In this document: one piece after another, positions 33,996 through 42,355 of the stretch | Position numbering within the stretch: position 1 is the first letter of the stretch | Layout: each line of letters begins with the position of its first letter | Assembly: GCA_023228885.1 (NCBI GenBank) | Contig: JALOAJ010000005.1 | Coordinates: forward strand, 48,720 to 112,719 | From: Bacillota bacterium | Lineage (GTDB): Bacteria > Bacillota > Clostridia > Monoglobales > Firm-18 | Reading direction: 5' to 3' | DNA length: 64,000 nucleotides | Position numbers and translations under genes: made by a program | Notes under the pieces: generated by a model | What the model was told of the DNA's origin: nothing | The model's database searches: none | What the model saw: the letters and a program-made list of their open reading frames with translations, nothing else

Positions 33996-34733
33996 TTATA
34001 ATTTCCTGCTTTTTTGCCGCACTGCTTCAAACATCAGTATGCCTGCCGCAACAGATGCGCCAAGCGAGTTTATTTCGCCTGCCATGGATATTGAAACCAA
34101 AAAGTCGCATTTTTGCGAAATTAACGAGCCAATGCCGTGCCCTTCGCTGCCTATAACAAGCCCGATTGCGCCTGTTAGGTCAGCATCGGCGTAGCTTGTT
34201 TCGGCATCTTGGTGTGTGCCGTAAATCCAAATATTTTTACTTTTTAAATATTCAATCGTTTGGGCAATGTTTGATACTCTTGCAACCGGCGTATATTCTA
34301 TTGCGCCTGCGGATGTTTTGGCAACGGTTGCACTCAGCCCCGCGCTGTTGCGCTTTGGTATAATAACGCCGTGCGCACCTGCGGCATTTGCCGTTCTAAT
34401 AATCGAACCGATGTTGTGCGGGTCGGTTATTTCGTCTAATATGACAACAAACGGAGGCTGAGCTTTTTTGTGTGCCGCTTTTAAAATATCATCAACGCTT
34501 GCATAGTTTTGCACTGCAGCAAGCGCAATTACACCTTGATGTGAGGAAGATTGCGATATGGTGTCAAGCTTTTTGCGGTCTACCTCCAAGGTTATTATTT
34601 TATTTTGATGCGCCAATGTTTTTATCACCGAAATGCTGCCTTCCGTGCCTTTTGCAATTAAAATTTTATCAATTTGCCTGCCTGCGCGCAAAGCCTCTAT
34701 AACGGGGTTTCTTCCTATGATTTTATCATTCAT
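33996..34733 (-). CDS. rlmB: TrmH/SpoU family 23S rRNA 2'-O-methyltransferase (RlmB-like)
   Basis: SPOUT-fold SAM enzyme of 245 residues. N-terminal substrate-binding domain starting IIGRNPVIEALRAGRQIDKI; catalytic domain with LDEITDPHNIGSIIRTANAA, IGLVIGSEGHGIGSLI and SMAGEINSLGASVAAGILMFE, the three SPOUT motifs. RlmB methylates G2251 in E. coli; the exact target in this organism is inferred. The start overlaps the lysC stop by four bases (ATGA), making it the last gene of hom-thrB-lysC-rlmB. Confidence 0.92.
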   Translation of the reverse strand: MNDKIIGRNPVIEALRAGRQIDKILIAKGTEGSISVIKTLAHQNKIITLEVDRKKLDTISQSSSHQGVIALAAVQNYASVDDILKAAHKKAQPPFVVILDEITDPHNIGSIIRTANAAGAHGVIIPKRNSAGLSATVAKTSAGAIEYTPVARVSNIAQTIEYLKSKNIWIYGTHQDAETSYADADLTGAIGLVIGSEGHGIGSLISQKCDFLVSISMAGEINSLGASVAAGILMFEAVRQKSRKL

Positions 34734-35938
34734 GCCAAATTAAACTTGTCGTGGATTGCCCTAACTGCATTTTTAGAATCCTTTTGGTCAATCAATACAG
34801 AAATTTTTATTTCAGATGTTGAAATCATATTAATGTTTATTCCAACATCGGATAATGCTTCAAACATAAGAGCGGCAACCCCCGGGTTACTCGCCATGCC
34901 TGCCCCGACAACCGAAACTTTTGATACGTTTTCTGTGTATTCAACCGAATCAGCGCCTAAAGCAGAAAGGTTTTCTTTTAATACCCTTACAGCCGTTGCG
35001 GCATTGTCAAAATCAACGGTAAAGGTGATATCCTTAGTACCGCCCCTGCCGACCGATTGCAGTATAACATCAATATTTATGTTTTCGCGCGCAAGCAGAG
35101 AAAATATTTTAAACGCTTTACCCGGTGTATTTTCTATATTTACAATCGAAACGAGCACAATGTTATCGTCTTTTGTTACCCCTCTTACTATCATCTTTTC
35201 CACTTTTTCAACCTCCTTGATAACGGTACCTGGTATTTTTTCAAAGCTTGACTTTACTTCAAGCTTTACATTGTATTTTAACGCCATTTCCACCGAACGA
35301 TTTTGCAACACGTTTGCCCCTAAACTTGAAAGCTCAAGCATTTCGTCATACGAGATATTTTTTAACTTTTTTGCGTTTTCGACAATTCGCGGGTCGGCTG
35401 TGTATATGCCGTCAACATCAGTATATATTTCACAAACCTGCGCATGTAACGCGGCGGCAAGCGCAACCGCCGTTGTATCGCTGCCTCCCCGTCCAAGCGT
35501 TGTTATATCATCAAATTTATTTATACCTTGAAAACCTGCCACAATAACAATTCTTTTTGAATCAAGTTCCCTCAATATCCGCTCCGTGTCCACCTTTTTA
35601 ATTCGTGAACAACTATATTTACTGTTGGTGCTTATGCCTGCCTGCCACCCGGTAAGGGAAACAACCGGATAGCCCATTGCCTCTATCGTCATTGCAAGGA
35701 GAGACATAGAAATTTGTTCTCCCGTCGATAGCAGCATATCCATTTCACGCTTTGAAGCGGCAGGGTTTACCTGCTTGGCTTTTTCAAGCAGCTCGTCGGT
35801 TGTATCCCCCTGGGCAGAAACAACCACTACGACAAACTTGCCGCTGTCATATGCGTCAACTATCCGCTTTGCTGCATTTTTTAATTTTTCTGCATCGGCA
35901 ACCGAACTGCCGCCGAATTTTTGAACAACTATATCCAA
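34730..35938 (-). CDS. lysC: Aspartate kinase
   Basis: Phosphorylates aspartate at the entry to threonine, methionine and lysine synthesis. 402 residues. Amino-acid-kinase domain with VVQKFGGSSVADAEK and TLGRGGSDTTAVALAAAL; two C-terminal ACT domains (about 260-402; VSIVNIENTPGKAFKIFSLL and VSVVGAGMASNPGVAALMFE) for feedback control. The frame is open further upstream, but TTG 35938 gives the family N-terminus LDIVVQKFGGSS and follows AAGAGGTG. Fourteen bases after thrB. Confidence 0.96.
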   Translation of the reverse strand: MDIVVQKFGGSSVADAEKLKNAAKRIVDAYDSGKFVVVVVSAQGDTTDELLEKAKQVNPAASKREMDMLLSTGEQISMSLLAMTIEAMGYPVVSLTGWQAGISTNSKYSCSRIKKVDTERILRELDSKRIVIVAGFQGINKFDDITTLGRGGSDTTAVALAAALHAQVCEIYTDVDGIYTADPRIVENAKKLKNISYDEMLELSSLGANVLQNRSVEMALKYNVKLEVKSSFEKIPGTVIKEVEKVEKMIVRGVTKDDNIVLVSIVNIENTPGKAFKIFSLLARENINIDVILQSVGRGGTKDITFTVDFDNAATAVRVLKENLSALGADSVEYTENVSKVSVVGAGMASNPGVAALMFEALSDVGININMISTSEIKISVLIDQKDSKNAVRAIHDKFNLA

Positions 35939-35952
35939 ATGCTCAACACCTC

Positions 35953-36855
35953 TTATTCTATAATTTTTGCGCCGCAATTGTCTGCGCACAGCATGCTAAA
36001 CTTCCATCTGGCAAACTTTTTTGATATTGCGTCCTCGGCTCCTGCTGTGAAAGCTTGCTCATAATCGGCGCTTATAACCGCAATCACGGCAGGTCCGGCG
36101 CCGCTTATATATGAACCATATGCGCCCAAATTTGCAGACAACTCAAATATCTCATCGACCCCTTCGATAAAGCGCTTTCTGTATTGCTCGTGAAGCCTGT
36201 CGTCAAGCGCCGGTATAAGGTTGTCGTAATTTTCCGTAATCATCGCCGCCGTTAAAAGCGCGGCGCGGGAAGCGTTAAATACCGCATCCGCGTGCGGCAC
36301 AACGGGGGGTAAAACCTTTCTTGCTTTTTTTGTTTTAAGTATAAAGTTTGGAATAAACACCCCAAATTTAATTTTTTGCGGGCTGATTTCCGCTTTTTGC
36401 CAATAAGTTTTATTATCCTTTATAACGGCGGCGGTAAACCCGCCGACCATTGCGGGGGTTGCGTTGTCGGGGTGACCTTCAAGCTGCGAGGCAAAAGAAA
36501 TCATATCGTTTTTGCTCATTTTTGCTTTGCAAATTTCATTGGCTGCGATAACGCCGCCAACAATGCTTGCACTACTGCTGCCCAAACCCCTTGTTACCGG
36601 GATTTCATTATGCTGTATTATATGCAGCCCTCTTTCGGTGTGACCCGCCTCTTTAAAAACCGCGGTAATGGCACGGTAAACTAAATTCTTTTTATCGTGT
36701 GGCAAAAATCTTTTTGTATCGTCTAATATATCTATTTTCAAAGGCTCGTCTGTCTCTTGTGCTGAAATTATATTATATAAATTTAGCGCAATGCCGATGC
36801 TGTCAAAGCCGGGACCGATATTTGCGCTTGTTGCCGGCACCTTTACGCTTATCAT
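35953..36855 (-). CDS. thrB: Homoserine kinase
   Basis: GHMP-family kinase (300 residues) making O-phosphohomoserine. N-terminal VKVPATSANIGPGFDSIGIAL, ATP loop TRGLGSSSASIVGGVIAAN, and C-terminal GSYISGAGPAVIAVI are characteristic. ATG 36855 follows GAAAGGG. Lies between hom and lysC. No threonine synthase gene is in the window. Confidence 0.97.
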   Translation of the reverse strand: MISVKVPATSANIGPGFDSIGIALNLYNIISAQETDEPLKIDILDDTKRFLPHDKKNLVYRAITAVFKEAGHTERGLHIIQHNEIPVTRGLGSSSASIVGGVIAANEICKAKMSKNDMISFASQLEGHPDNATPAMVGGFTAAVIKDNKTYWQKAEISPQKIKFGVFIPNFILKTKKARKVLPPVVPHADAVFNASRAALLTAAMITENYDNLIPALDDRLHEQYRKRFIEGVDEIFELSANLGAYGSYISGAGPAVIAVISADYEQAFTAGAEDAISKKFARWKFSMLCADNCGAKIIE

Positions 36856-36873
36856 TTATCCCTTTCCTTTCTA

Positions 36874-38094
36874 TTAGCCTTCAACCCTTATTGAAGTTAG
36901 CGCGGCGCTATCTCCCAACCCTTTTTTCAGTTCATTTATACCGTTCAAAATATCCTTTTCGTTTGCTTTATCCGTAATGAATGCAATGTCGTCATCGTTC
37001 TTTTCAACCCACTTTGCGCCTTTAAAAAGCTTATCAACCAAATTTTTGATATCTTCATTTTTGTGATGTTGAATGTGTATAAAATATTTAACATCATCAG
37101 GGTTTACAACAGTTAAAACCCCGCCGTCCTCCCATGTCGGGCCTCCCGAATTATTGTGTTTTATTATGTCGATACAATCGGCAACAACCGCGCTGGCTGT
37201 GGGCATTTTACCTGCGCCCTTGCCGTAAAACATAACATCGCCCGTTGCGCTTGCTTGCACAACAATTGCGTTGAAAACATCTTCAACCCCTGCAAGAGGG
37301 TGTTCCTCAGGCAGTAAAAGCGGGGAAACGAAGGCATAAACCCCATCTTTGGTTTTTTTGCTTTTTCCGATTAGCTTTATGGCGTAGCCCGCTTTTTTTG
37401 CAAGCAAGATATCTTTTAGCGTTATATTTGTTATTCCTTTGGTTGGTATTTTATCGCTTTCTAATTGTTTCCCGTATGATAGGGCGGATAAAATGGCAAT
37501 TTTCCTGCAAGTGTCAACCCCTTCTATATCATCGGATGGGTCTTGCTCGGCATAACCTTTTTCTTGTGCAGCTGCAAGCGCTTCTTTAAAGCTTTGACCG
37601 CTTTTTGCCATTTGCGTTAAAATATAGTTGGTGGTTCCGTTTAAAATGCCGGTAATTTCGTAAATTTCATTGGCTGCAAGGCAGTTGTTGAGCGGCCTTA
37701 TAATCGGTATCCCGCCGCCGACGCTTGCCTCAAACAGGTAACTTACGCCATTTTCCCGAGCGGTTTTAATAAGCTCGGCGCCCTTTGCCGCCACAAGCTC
37801 TTTATTGGATGTTACCACACTTTTTTTTGATTCAAGAGCGCTTTTTGTAAATTCAAAAGCAGGGCTTATTCCGCCTATTGTTTCAACCACAATGTCAATT
37901 TCGCAGTCATTTAGTATAACATTAAAATCTTTTGTAAAAAGGTTGGAAAAGGGGCTGTCTGCAAAATCACGAATATCTAAAATGGCCTTCACGCAAAGAC
38001 CTTCCCCCGCCTTTTTTTTAAATGAGTTTGCGCTTATTACCTCCACAACGCCGGAGCCAACCGTTCCATAACCCAAAACAGCTACCTTCTTCAT
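36874..38094 (-). CDS. hom: Homoserine dehydrogenase
   Basis: NAD(P)-dependent reduction of aspartate semialdehyde to homoserine. 406 residues. Rossmann motif VAVLGYGTVGSGVVEVI, catalytic domain with FEASVGGGIPIIRPLNNCLA and ILNGTTNYILTQM, and a C-terminal ACT-like region (about 325-406). First gene of the operon; its 5' leader carries two mutually exclusive hairpins. The ribosome site before ATG 38094 is weak. Confidence 0.96.
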   Translation of the reverse strand: MKKVAVLGYGTVGSGVVEVISANSFKKKAGEGLCVKAILDIRDFADSPFSNLFTKDFNVILNDCEIDIVVETIGGISPAFEFTKSALESKKSVVTSNKELVAAKGAELIKTARENGVSYLFEASVGGGIPIIRPLNNCLAANEIYEITGILNGTTNYILTQMAKSGQSFKEALAAAQEKGYAEQDPSDDIEGVDTCRKIAILSALSYGKQLESDKIPTKGITNITLKDILLAKKAGYAIKLIGKSKKTKDGVYAFVSPLLLPEEHPLAGVEDVFNAIVVQASATGDVMFYGKGAGKMPTASAVVADCIDIIKHNNSGGPTWEDGGVLTVVNPDDVKYFIHIQHHKNEDIKNLVDKLFKGAKWVEKNDDDIAFITDKANEKDILNGINELKKGLGDSAALTSIRVEG

Positions 38095-38106
38095 AATGTA
38101 ACCTAT

Positions 38107-38146
38107 CCCCGTTTCACCGACTCGGGGCTAAGCAAGCCGCCGCCCC
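38107..38146 (-). promoter_or_regulatory. Alternative hairpins in the hom leader
   Basis: Minus strand: GGGGC at 38146-38142 can pair with GCCCC at 38128-38124; alternatively CCCCG at 38127-38123 can pair with CGGGG at 38111-38107, right before the start region. The shared CCCC makes the two folds exclusive, an attenuator-like arrangement. No T-box GGTGG/ACCGC signature and no lysine-riboswitch core was found. Confidence 0.45.
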
Positions 38147-38175
38147 AGTATTATATTTTGTTATAATTGCATTTT

Positions 38176-38204
38176 ATAATATCATAATTAATATAAAATT
38201 TCAA
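38176..38204 (-). promoter_or_regulatory. Promoter of hom-thrB-lysC-rlmB
   Basis: Minus strand TTGAAA (38204-38199), 17 bases, TATTAT (38181-38176). It would place the transcript start about 75 bases before hom and include both leader hairpins. Confidence 0.6.
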
Positions 38205-38367
38205 TGTTTTTTTCGTAAAAGCTTACATTATGTAATAATTTTTGCTGTGCAACCCGACAATCTTTTTACTGCTATTTACAAAAAGGTTTAATTTTGATAT
38301 AATGTGGACGATGTGTGAAAATAAAATATAATTTGGTTTGTCGGATTGTTGGATGGGATGAGTGATT

Positions 38368-39885
38368 ATGAAGGTGCTGTCTCTTTTATTCTTCGCTTCT
38401 GGCATTGTGTTTTTTTATATGTTTTTATATGCAATAATAAGACAGCGAAACGGGCTTGTCGTTTTGTTTTCCTTAATTTGCTTTTCTTTATTTGCATATA
38501 ATATCGGGTTTGCGCTGGAGCTTTTGGCGAAAAATGTGGAGCAGGCAAAATTATTTATAGCTGTTGAATATTTGGGCATTTCTTTTTTGCCTGCGCTTTT
38601 TGTCATGCTTTCATATAAGCTAAACTATAATAAAAATATTTTGGCGGGCATTGCGGTTCTCATTCTTTTCATACCGCTATGTACGGTATTTTTAAATGCC
38701 ACAAACAACTATCATGGTCTGTACTATTCCGGCATGCAGCTTAAAAGCTTTTTGGGGTATACAACGGTTGAGATAGCAAGGGGTCCATGGTATTATGTGT
38801 TTTATGTGTACGCCTATTTATGCCTTGCGGTTGGAACATACTTTTTTTATAGGTGTTGGGAAAACCATGGATTTAGCGTAAAAACACAGTATTTTTGGCT
38901 GTTTTTGAGCCCTATTCCACCGTTAATTTCCGGTCCGTTATACTTTTCAAATATAATTCCGTATCGACTTGACATAATACCCTTTAGTTTTTTATTTTTG
39001 ATGGCATCTTTTTTCATCATACTTTTTAAATATGATTTCCTCGAAATAAAGGATTATGTGTCCAGCTACATTTTCGACCAAATAAAAGAAGGTATATTGA
39101 TTATTGATGAGCGAAACAGGATAATCGGCTTTAACAAATCCGCCGGTTTAACCTTTGATTGGATAACACTTGCAAATAAAGACAGAAGCATTTTAGAATT
39201 TGAGGATGGAAAGAGGATTGTCGAAAATCAAAACGATTCGTTTGAAATATCCACCAATAAAAATGGCGAGAACAAGGTGTTTGAATTTAGGGTATCAAGC
39301 TTGGTAGAAAAGGGGAAACATGCCGGTAAGCTGTTTTTGTTTCAAGACATTACCGAGCAAAACATGGCGATTGAAAGGTTGAACTATATGGCAACCTATG
39401 ATATGCTTTGTGATATATACAATCGAAACAAATTATACGAAGAAATTGACTATGCCATGTGCAACTTACGAAAGGTTGGAGGCAGCTTATCGCTATTGAT
39501 GATTGATATAGACTTTTTTAAGCAAATAAACGATAATTACGGGCATCTTTCCGGTGATATGGTAATTAGAAAGGTGGCGCAAAGCCTTAAAAAGGCAATC
39601 GGAGAAAGCGCTTCGGTGGGGAGGTACGGCGGGGAGGAATTTATAGTGGTTTTACCCGAGGCGGACGCGCAAGAAGCATTTAATTTTGCCGAACGCATTC
39701 GCCGGCATATTGAAGACATTGAATTTGAGGTCAAAAAAGATTTAATTAGGCTTACTATAAGCATTGGGATTGCAACAATTTACAACAAAGGCTCTACATC
39801 ATTACAAAGTTTGATAAAAAGGGCGGACAAAGCGCTTTACATTGCAAAAAACAGCGGCAGAAACAAATCTGTCCTTTTGAAGTAG
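38368..39885 (+). CDS. Membrane diguanylate cyclase (7TM sensor, PAS, GGDEF)
   Basis: A 505-residue signalling protein. Residues 1-220 form seven hydrophobic helices of the histidine-kinase N-terminal 7TM type; about 230-325 is a PAS domain (QIKEGILIIDERNRIIGFN, then LFLFQDITEQN); about 340-505 is a GGDEF domain with DMLCDIYNRNKLYEEI, DIDFFKQINDNYGH and the catalytic signature GRYGGEEFIVVLPE. It should make cyclic-di-GMP. The RxxD inhibitory site normally five residues before GGDEF is absent (GESASVGR), so product inhibition is probably weak. ATG 38368 is preferred to GTG 38362. Signal unknown. Confidence 0.9.
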   Translation: MKVLSLLFFASGIVFFYMFLYAIIRQRNGLVVLFSLICFSLFAYNIGFALELLAKNVEQAKLFIAVEYLGISFLPALFVMLSYKLNYNKNILAGIAVLILFIPLCTVFLNATNNYHGLYYSGMQLKSFLGYTTVEIARGPWYYVFYVYAYLCLAVGTYFFYRCWENHGFSVKTQYFWLFLSPIPPLISGPLYFSNIIPYRLDIIPFSFLFLMASFFIILFKYDFLEIKDYVSSYIFDQIKEGILIIDERNRIIGFNKSAGLTFDWITLANKDRSILEFEDGKRIVENQNDSFEISTNKNGENKVFEFRVSSLVEKGKHAGKLFLFQDITEQNMAIERLNYMATYDMLCDIYNRNKLYEEIDYAMCNLRKVGGSLSLLMIDIDFFKQINDNYGHLSGDMVIRKVAQSLKKAIGESASVGRYGGEEFIVVLPEADAQEAFNFAERIRRHIEDIEFEVKKDLIRLTISIGIATIYNKGSTSLQSLIKRADKALYIAKNSGRNKSVLLK

Positions 39886-39903
39886 CAAGAAGGGAGCCCG
39901 GAA

Positions 39904-40281
39904 ATGAACAGAATGTCTCCTTCGTTAGAAGATTACCTTGAAATGATTTATTTTTTACGCACACAAAATGAATCGGTCAGAACAACCGATGTTGCAAACG
40001 CCATCGGTGTATCAAAGCCGAGCGTCAATCAGGCGATAAAAAGCCTAAAAGAAAAAGGGCTTGCCGACCAAGAACGGTATGGCGGGGTTACTCTAACGGA
40101 CAAAGGCACCGAAATTGCAAAAAGGGTGTTGGGCAGGCATAATTTAATAAAGCAATTTCTTGTCGATGTTTTAGGAGTTGACGAGTCGACGGCGGAACAA
40201 GAGGCTTGCGCAATGGAACATTGCATAGGCGAGAGCACAATACAAAAACTGCGAAACTATCTTTCAAAGGTTTTGGGTTGA
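39904..40281 (+). CDS. DtxR/MntR-type metal-dependent regulator
   Basis: A 125-residue regulator: winged helix (about 5-65; TTDVANAIGVSKPSVNQAIK) followed by the helical metal-binding/dimerisation domain with GRHNLIKQFLVDVLGVD and EQEACAMEHCIGE, whose His, Glu and Cys residues match the metal ligands of the IdeR/MntR group. It lacks the SH3-like third domain, as in MntR. No Fe or Mn transporter lies nearby; its targets are probably elsewhere. Confidence 0.9.
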   Translation: MNRMSPSLEDYLEMIYFLRTQNESVRTTDVANAIGVSKPSVNQAIKSLKEKGLADQERYGGVTLTDKGTEIAKRVLGRHNLIKQFLVDVLGVDESTAEQEACAMEHCIGESTIQKLRNYLSKVLG

Positions 40282-40339
40282 GCGGTAGGGCTTTAACGAG
40301 TAATCGCATAAATTTTAAAATTGAAAGGATTGTTCATTT

Positions 40340-40906
40340 GTGAAAATTAAAACAAAAAACTTGGTTATAACATCACTTTTATCGGCAATAGCTATTATAA
40401 TACCGCTGCTTGGGCTGTTGAAAGTTTCAATTCCGCCCTTTAGCGCAACCTTTGCATCCCATGTTCCGTTAATACTTGCCATGCTTATAAGTCCGTTTTC
40501 CGCCGTTTTTGCCGCCATTGTTTCGGCAGCGGGATTTTTAATTACATACACCCCTGTTGTTGCGGCGCGGGCATCCGTTCATATCTTTTTCCTGATAGCG
40601 GGCTCATACATGGTTAAAAAGAAGGTTAATATATACGTTGTCGGAGCGGTTACAATGGTTATACACGCGCTCAGCGAGGTTCTAATAGTGTATGCTTTAT
40701 ATAGATTAGGGGATCAAACAATTTTGAAGGACAAGGAGATGAACTTGGTTGCATACATTATTTCAATCGGAACTTCGCTGCATCATATAGTTGATTTTAC
40801 CATTGCAATGATTATATACATTCCTCTTTCAAATGTATATAAAGACACTTTTATGCCGGTTTGGTGGGGCAAAAAAAAGGAGGCAGCAGAAACTGCCGCC
40901 AAATAA
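40340..40906 (+). CDS. ECF transporter S component, niacin-transporter (NiaX)-like
   Basis: A 188-residue protein with six hydrophobic segments and a short basic tail, the size of ECF-type substrate-capture subunits. FSATFASHVPLILAMLISPF resembles NiaX/NiaP-type S components; it would bind a vitamin and pair with an EcfAAT module encoded elsewhere. Substrate assignment is tentative. GTG 40340 follows GAAAGGA. Confidence 0.7.
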   Translation: MKIKTKNLVITSLLSAIAIIIPLLGLLKVSIPPFSATFASHVPLILAMLISPFSAVFAAIVSAAGFLITYTPVVAARASVHIFFLIAGSYMVKKKVNIYVVGAVTMVIHALSEVLIVYALYRLGDQTILKDKEMNLVAYIISIGTSLHHIVDFTIAMIIYIPLSNVYKDTFMPVWWGKKKEAAETAAK

Positions 40907-40914
40907 AAGGGGGT

Positions 40915-40944
40915 TTTATACTAATTTATATAAATTAGTATAAA
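40915..40944. repeat. Perfect 14-bp palindrome after the ECF gene
   Basis: TTTATACTAATTTA / TAAATTAGTATAAA separated by two bases, within the 117-base gap before murT. Shares TACTAATT/AATTAGTA with the palindrome after gcvPB. There is no clear U-tract; it may be a terminator, mRNA-stabilising structure or operator. Confidence 0.6.
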
Positions 40945-41023
40945 TGTATTTTGTGAGGTTATTAGTAATTATAACCGCATATTCAAAAAATATACAAAAT
41001 AACTATTGGAAAGTTAAGGTAAT

Positions 41024-42355
41024 ATGTTAAAGATAACCGCTGTGCTTGTTGCAAAAATATTAATTTTTATTGGTCGGGTTTTTGGCAAAAAAGGTTCGTC
41101 AACGCCCGGACATTTCGCTTTAATGATATATCCGAACCTTTTAAAGGAGCTTGCCCATGACATTAAGGGCGGCATTATTGTTGTTTGCGGTACCAACGGA
41201 AAAACAACTACCAATAATTTAGCGCGTTCAATGCTTAGCTTTGGAGGCGAAAAGGTTGTATGCAATGAAGTTGGCGCAAATATGTTGTACGGGGTGGTAA
41301 CGGCTTTTGCCCAAAGCGCTCGGTTGAGCGGGAGGCTAAATGCCGACCATGCGTGCATTGAGATAGATGAAATTTCGATTACAAAGGTTTTAGACCACTT
41401 TATCCCCAATATTTTTATTATAACGAATTTGTTTCCCGACCAGCTTGACAGAAGCGGAGGGATGGATGTTATTAAAGCGCATTTGACCGCGGCGGCGGAA
41501 AAGGCAAAGGGTTGCACCTTCGTGTTAAATGCCGATGACCCAATTGTTTCGTCGATAGGGCATGGGAAAAGCAATTGCGTTTATTTTGGCGTTCAAGGCG
41601 CTGAAAAAGCCCAAGAATGTGCCGAAAAAAAAGGTCATTTTTGCCCTTTGTGTGAAAACGAGCTTGCATACGGTTTTTATCATTACAGCAGTCTGGGCGA
41701 TTATTGCTGTACAAATTGCGGGTTTTCACGCCCTAAGACTGCATTTTTGGCAACGGATGTTTCTGTAAGCGGCGAAAAAACACGCTTTACAATAGATGGC
41801 AAAGAGATTGTTTCGGATTTGCCGGGCTTGTATAACATTTATAACATAGTTGCAGCATATGCCGCCGCAAGCTTTTACGGTGTGACGCTTAACGGCTTGA
41901 ATGAAATTTTAAGCGGGCATACGCCGCAGACGGGAAGGATGGAATCCTTTTATATAGGTAAAAAGGTTGTTCTTAATTTATCAAAAAACCCTGCCGGCTT
42001 TAATCAGGCGATAGCAACAATTATTGCAGATAAGCGAAAAAAAGATATTGTGGTTGTAATAAACGACAATGCGCAAGACGGAAGGGATGTTTCGTGGATA
42101 TGGGATGTTGATTTTGAGTGTCTTTGCGATAAATCGATAGGCGAAGTAACGGCAAGCGGTTTAAGGTGCAATGATGTTTTGGTGCGCTTAAAATATGCGC
42201 AACATCAAAATACGAATTGCAAGCCCGATATTTCGGCTGCCGTGAGGGATACGCTTAAGGCAAACGGCGATGTGCTGTATGTTTTGGTAAACTATACCGC
42301 ACTTTTCCAAACGCAAAAAATATTAAAAGCCTTAGAGGGTGAAAAAACAAATTGA
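41024..42355 (+). CDS. murT: Lipid II isoglutaminyl synthase, MurT subunit
   Basis: Mur-ligase-like subunit (443 residues) that activates the glutamate carboxylate of the lipid II stem peptide for amidation. ATP loop VVCGTNGKTTTNNLARSM, TNLFPDQLDRSGGMD, a four-cysteine zinc ribbon (CPLCENELAYG then CCTNCGFSRP, about 205-232), and a C-terminal DUF1727 domain (about 320-443). ATG 41024 has only a weak ribosome site. Overlaps gatD by four bases (TTGA). Confidence 0.94.
   Translation: MLKITAVLVAKILIFIGRVFGKKGSSTPGHFALMIYPNLLKELAHDIKGGIIVVCGTNGKTTTNNLARSMLSFGGEKVVCNEVGANMLYGVVTAFAQSARLSGRLNADHACIEIDEISITKVLDHFIPNIFIITNLFPDQLDRSGGMDVIKAHLTAAAEKAKGCTFVLNADDPIVSSIGHGKSNCVYFGVQGAEKAQECAEKKGHFCPLCENELAYGFYHYSSLGDYCCTNCGFSRPKTAFLATDVSVSGEKTRFTIDGKEIVSDLPGLYNIYNIVAAYAAASFYGVTLNGLNEILSGHTPQTGRMESFYIGKKVVLNLSKNPAGFNQAIATIIADKRKKDIVVVINDNAQDGRDVSWIWDVDFECLCDKSIGEVTASGLRCNDVLVRLKYAQHQNTNCKPDISAAVRDTLKANGDVLYVLVNYTALFQTQKILKALEGEKTN

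Noticed and set aside
34674..35531. 285-residue ORF antisense to lysC
   Set aside because: Overlaps lysC almost completely, with no independent evidence.
38095..38204. T-box or lysine riboswitch before hom
   Set aside because: No T-box conserved GGTGG/specifier structure and no lysine aptamer motifs; the leader is too short.
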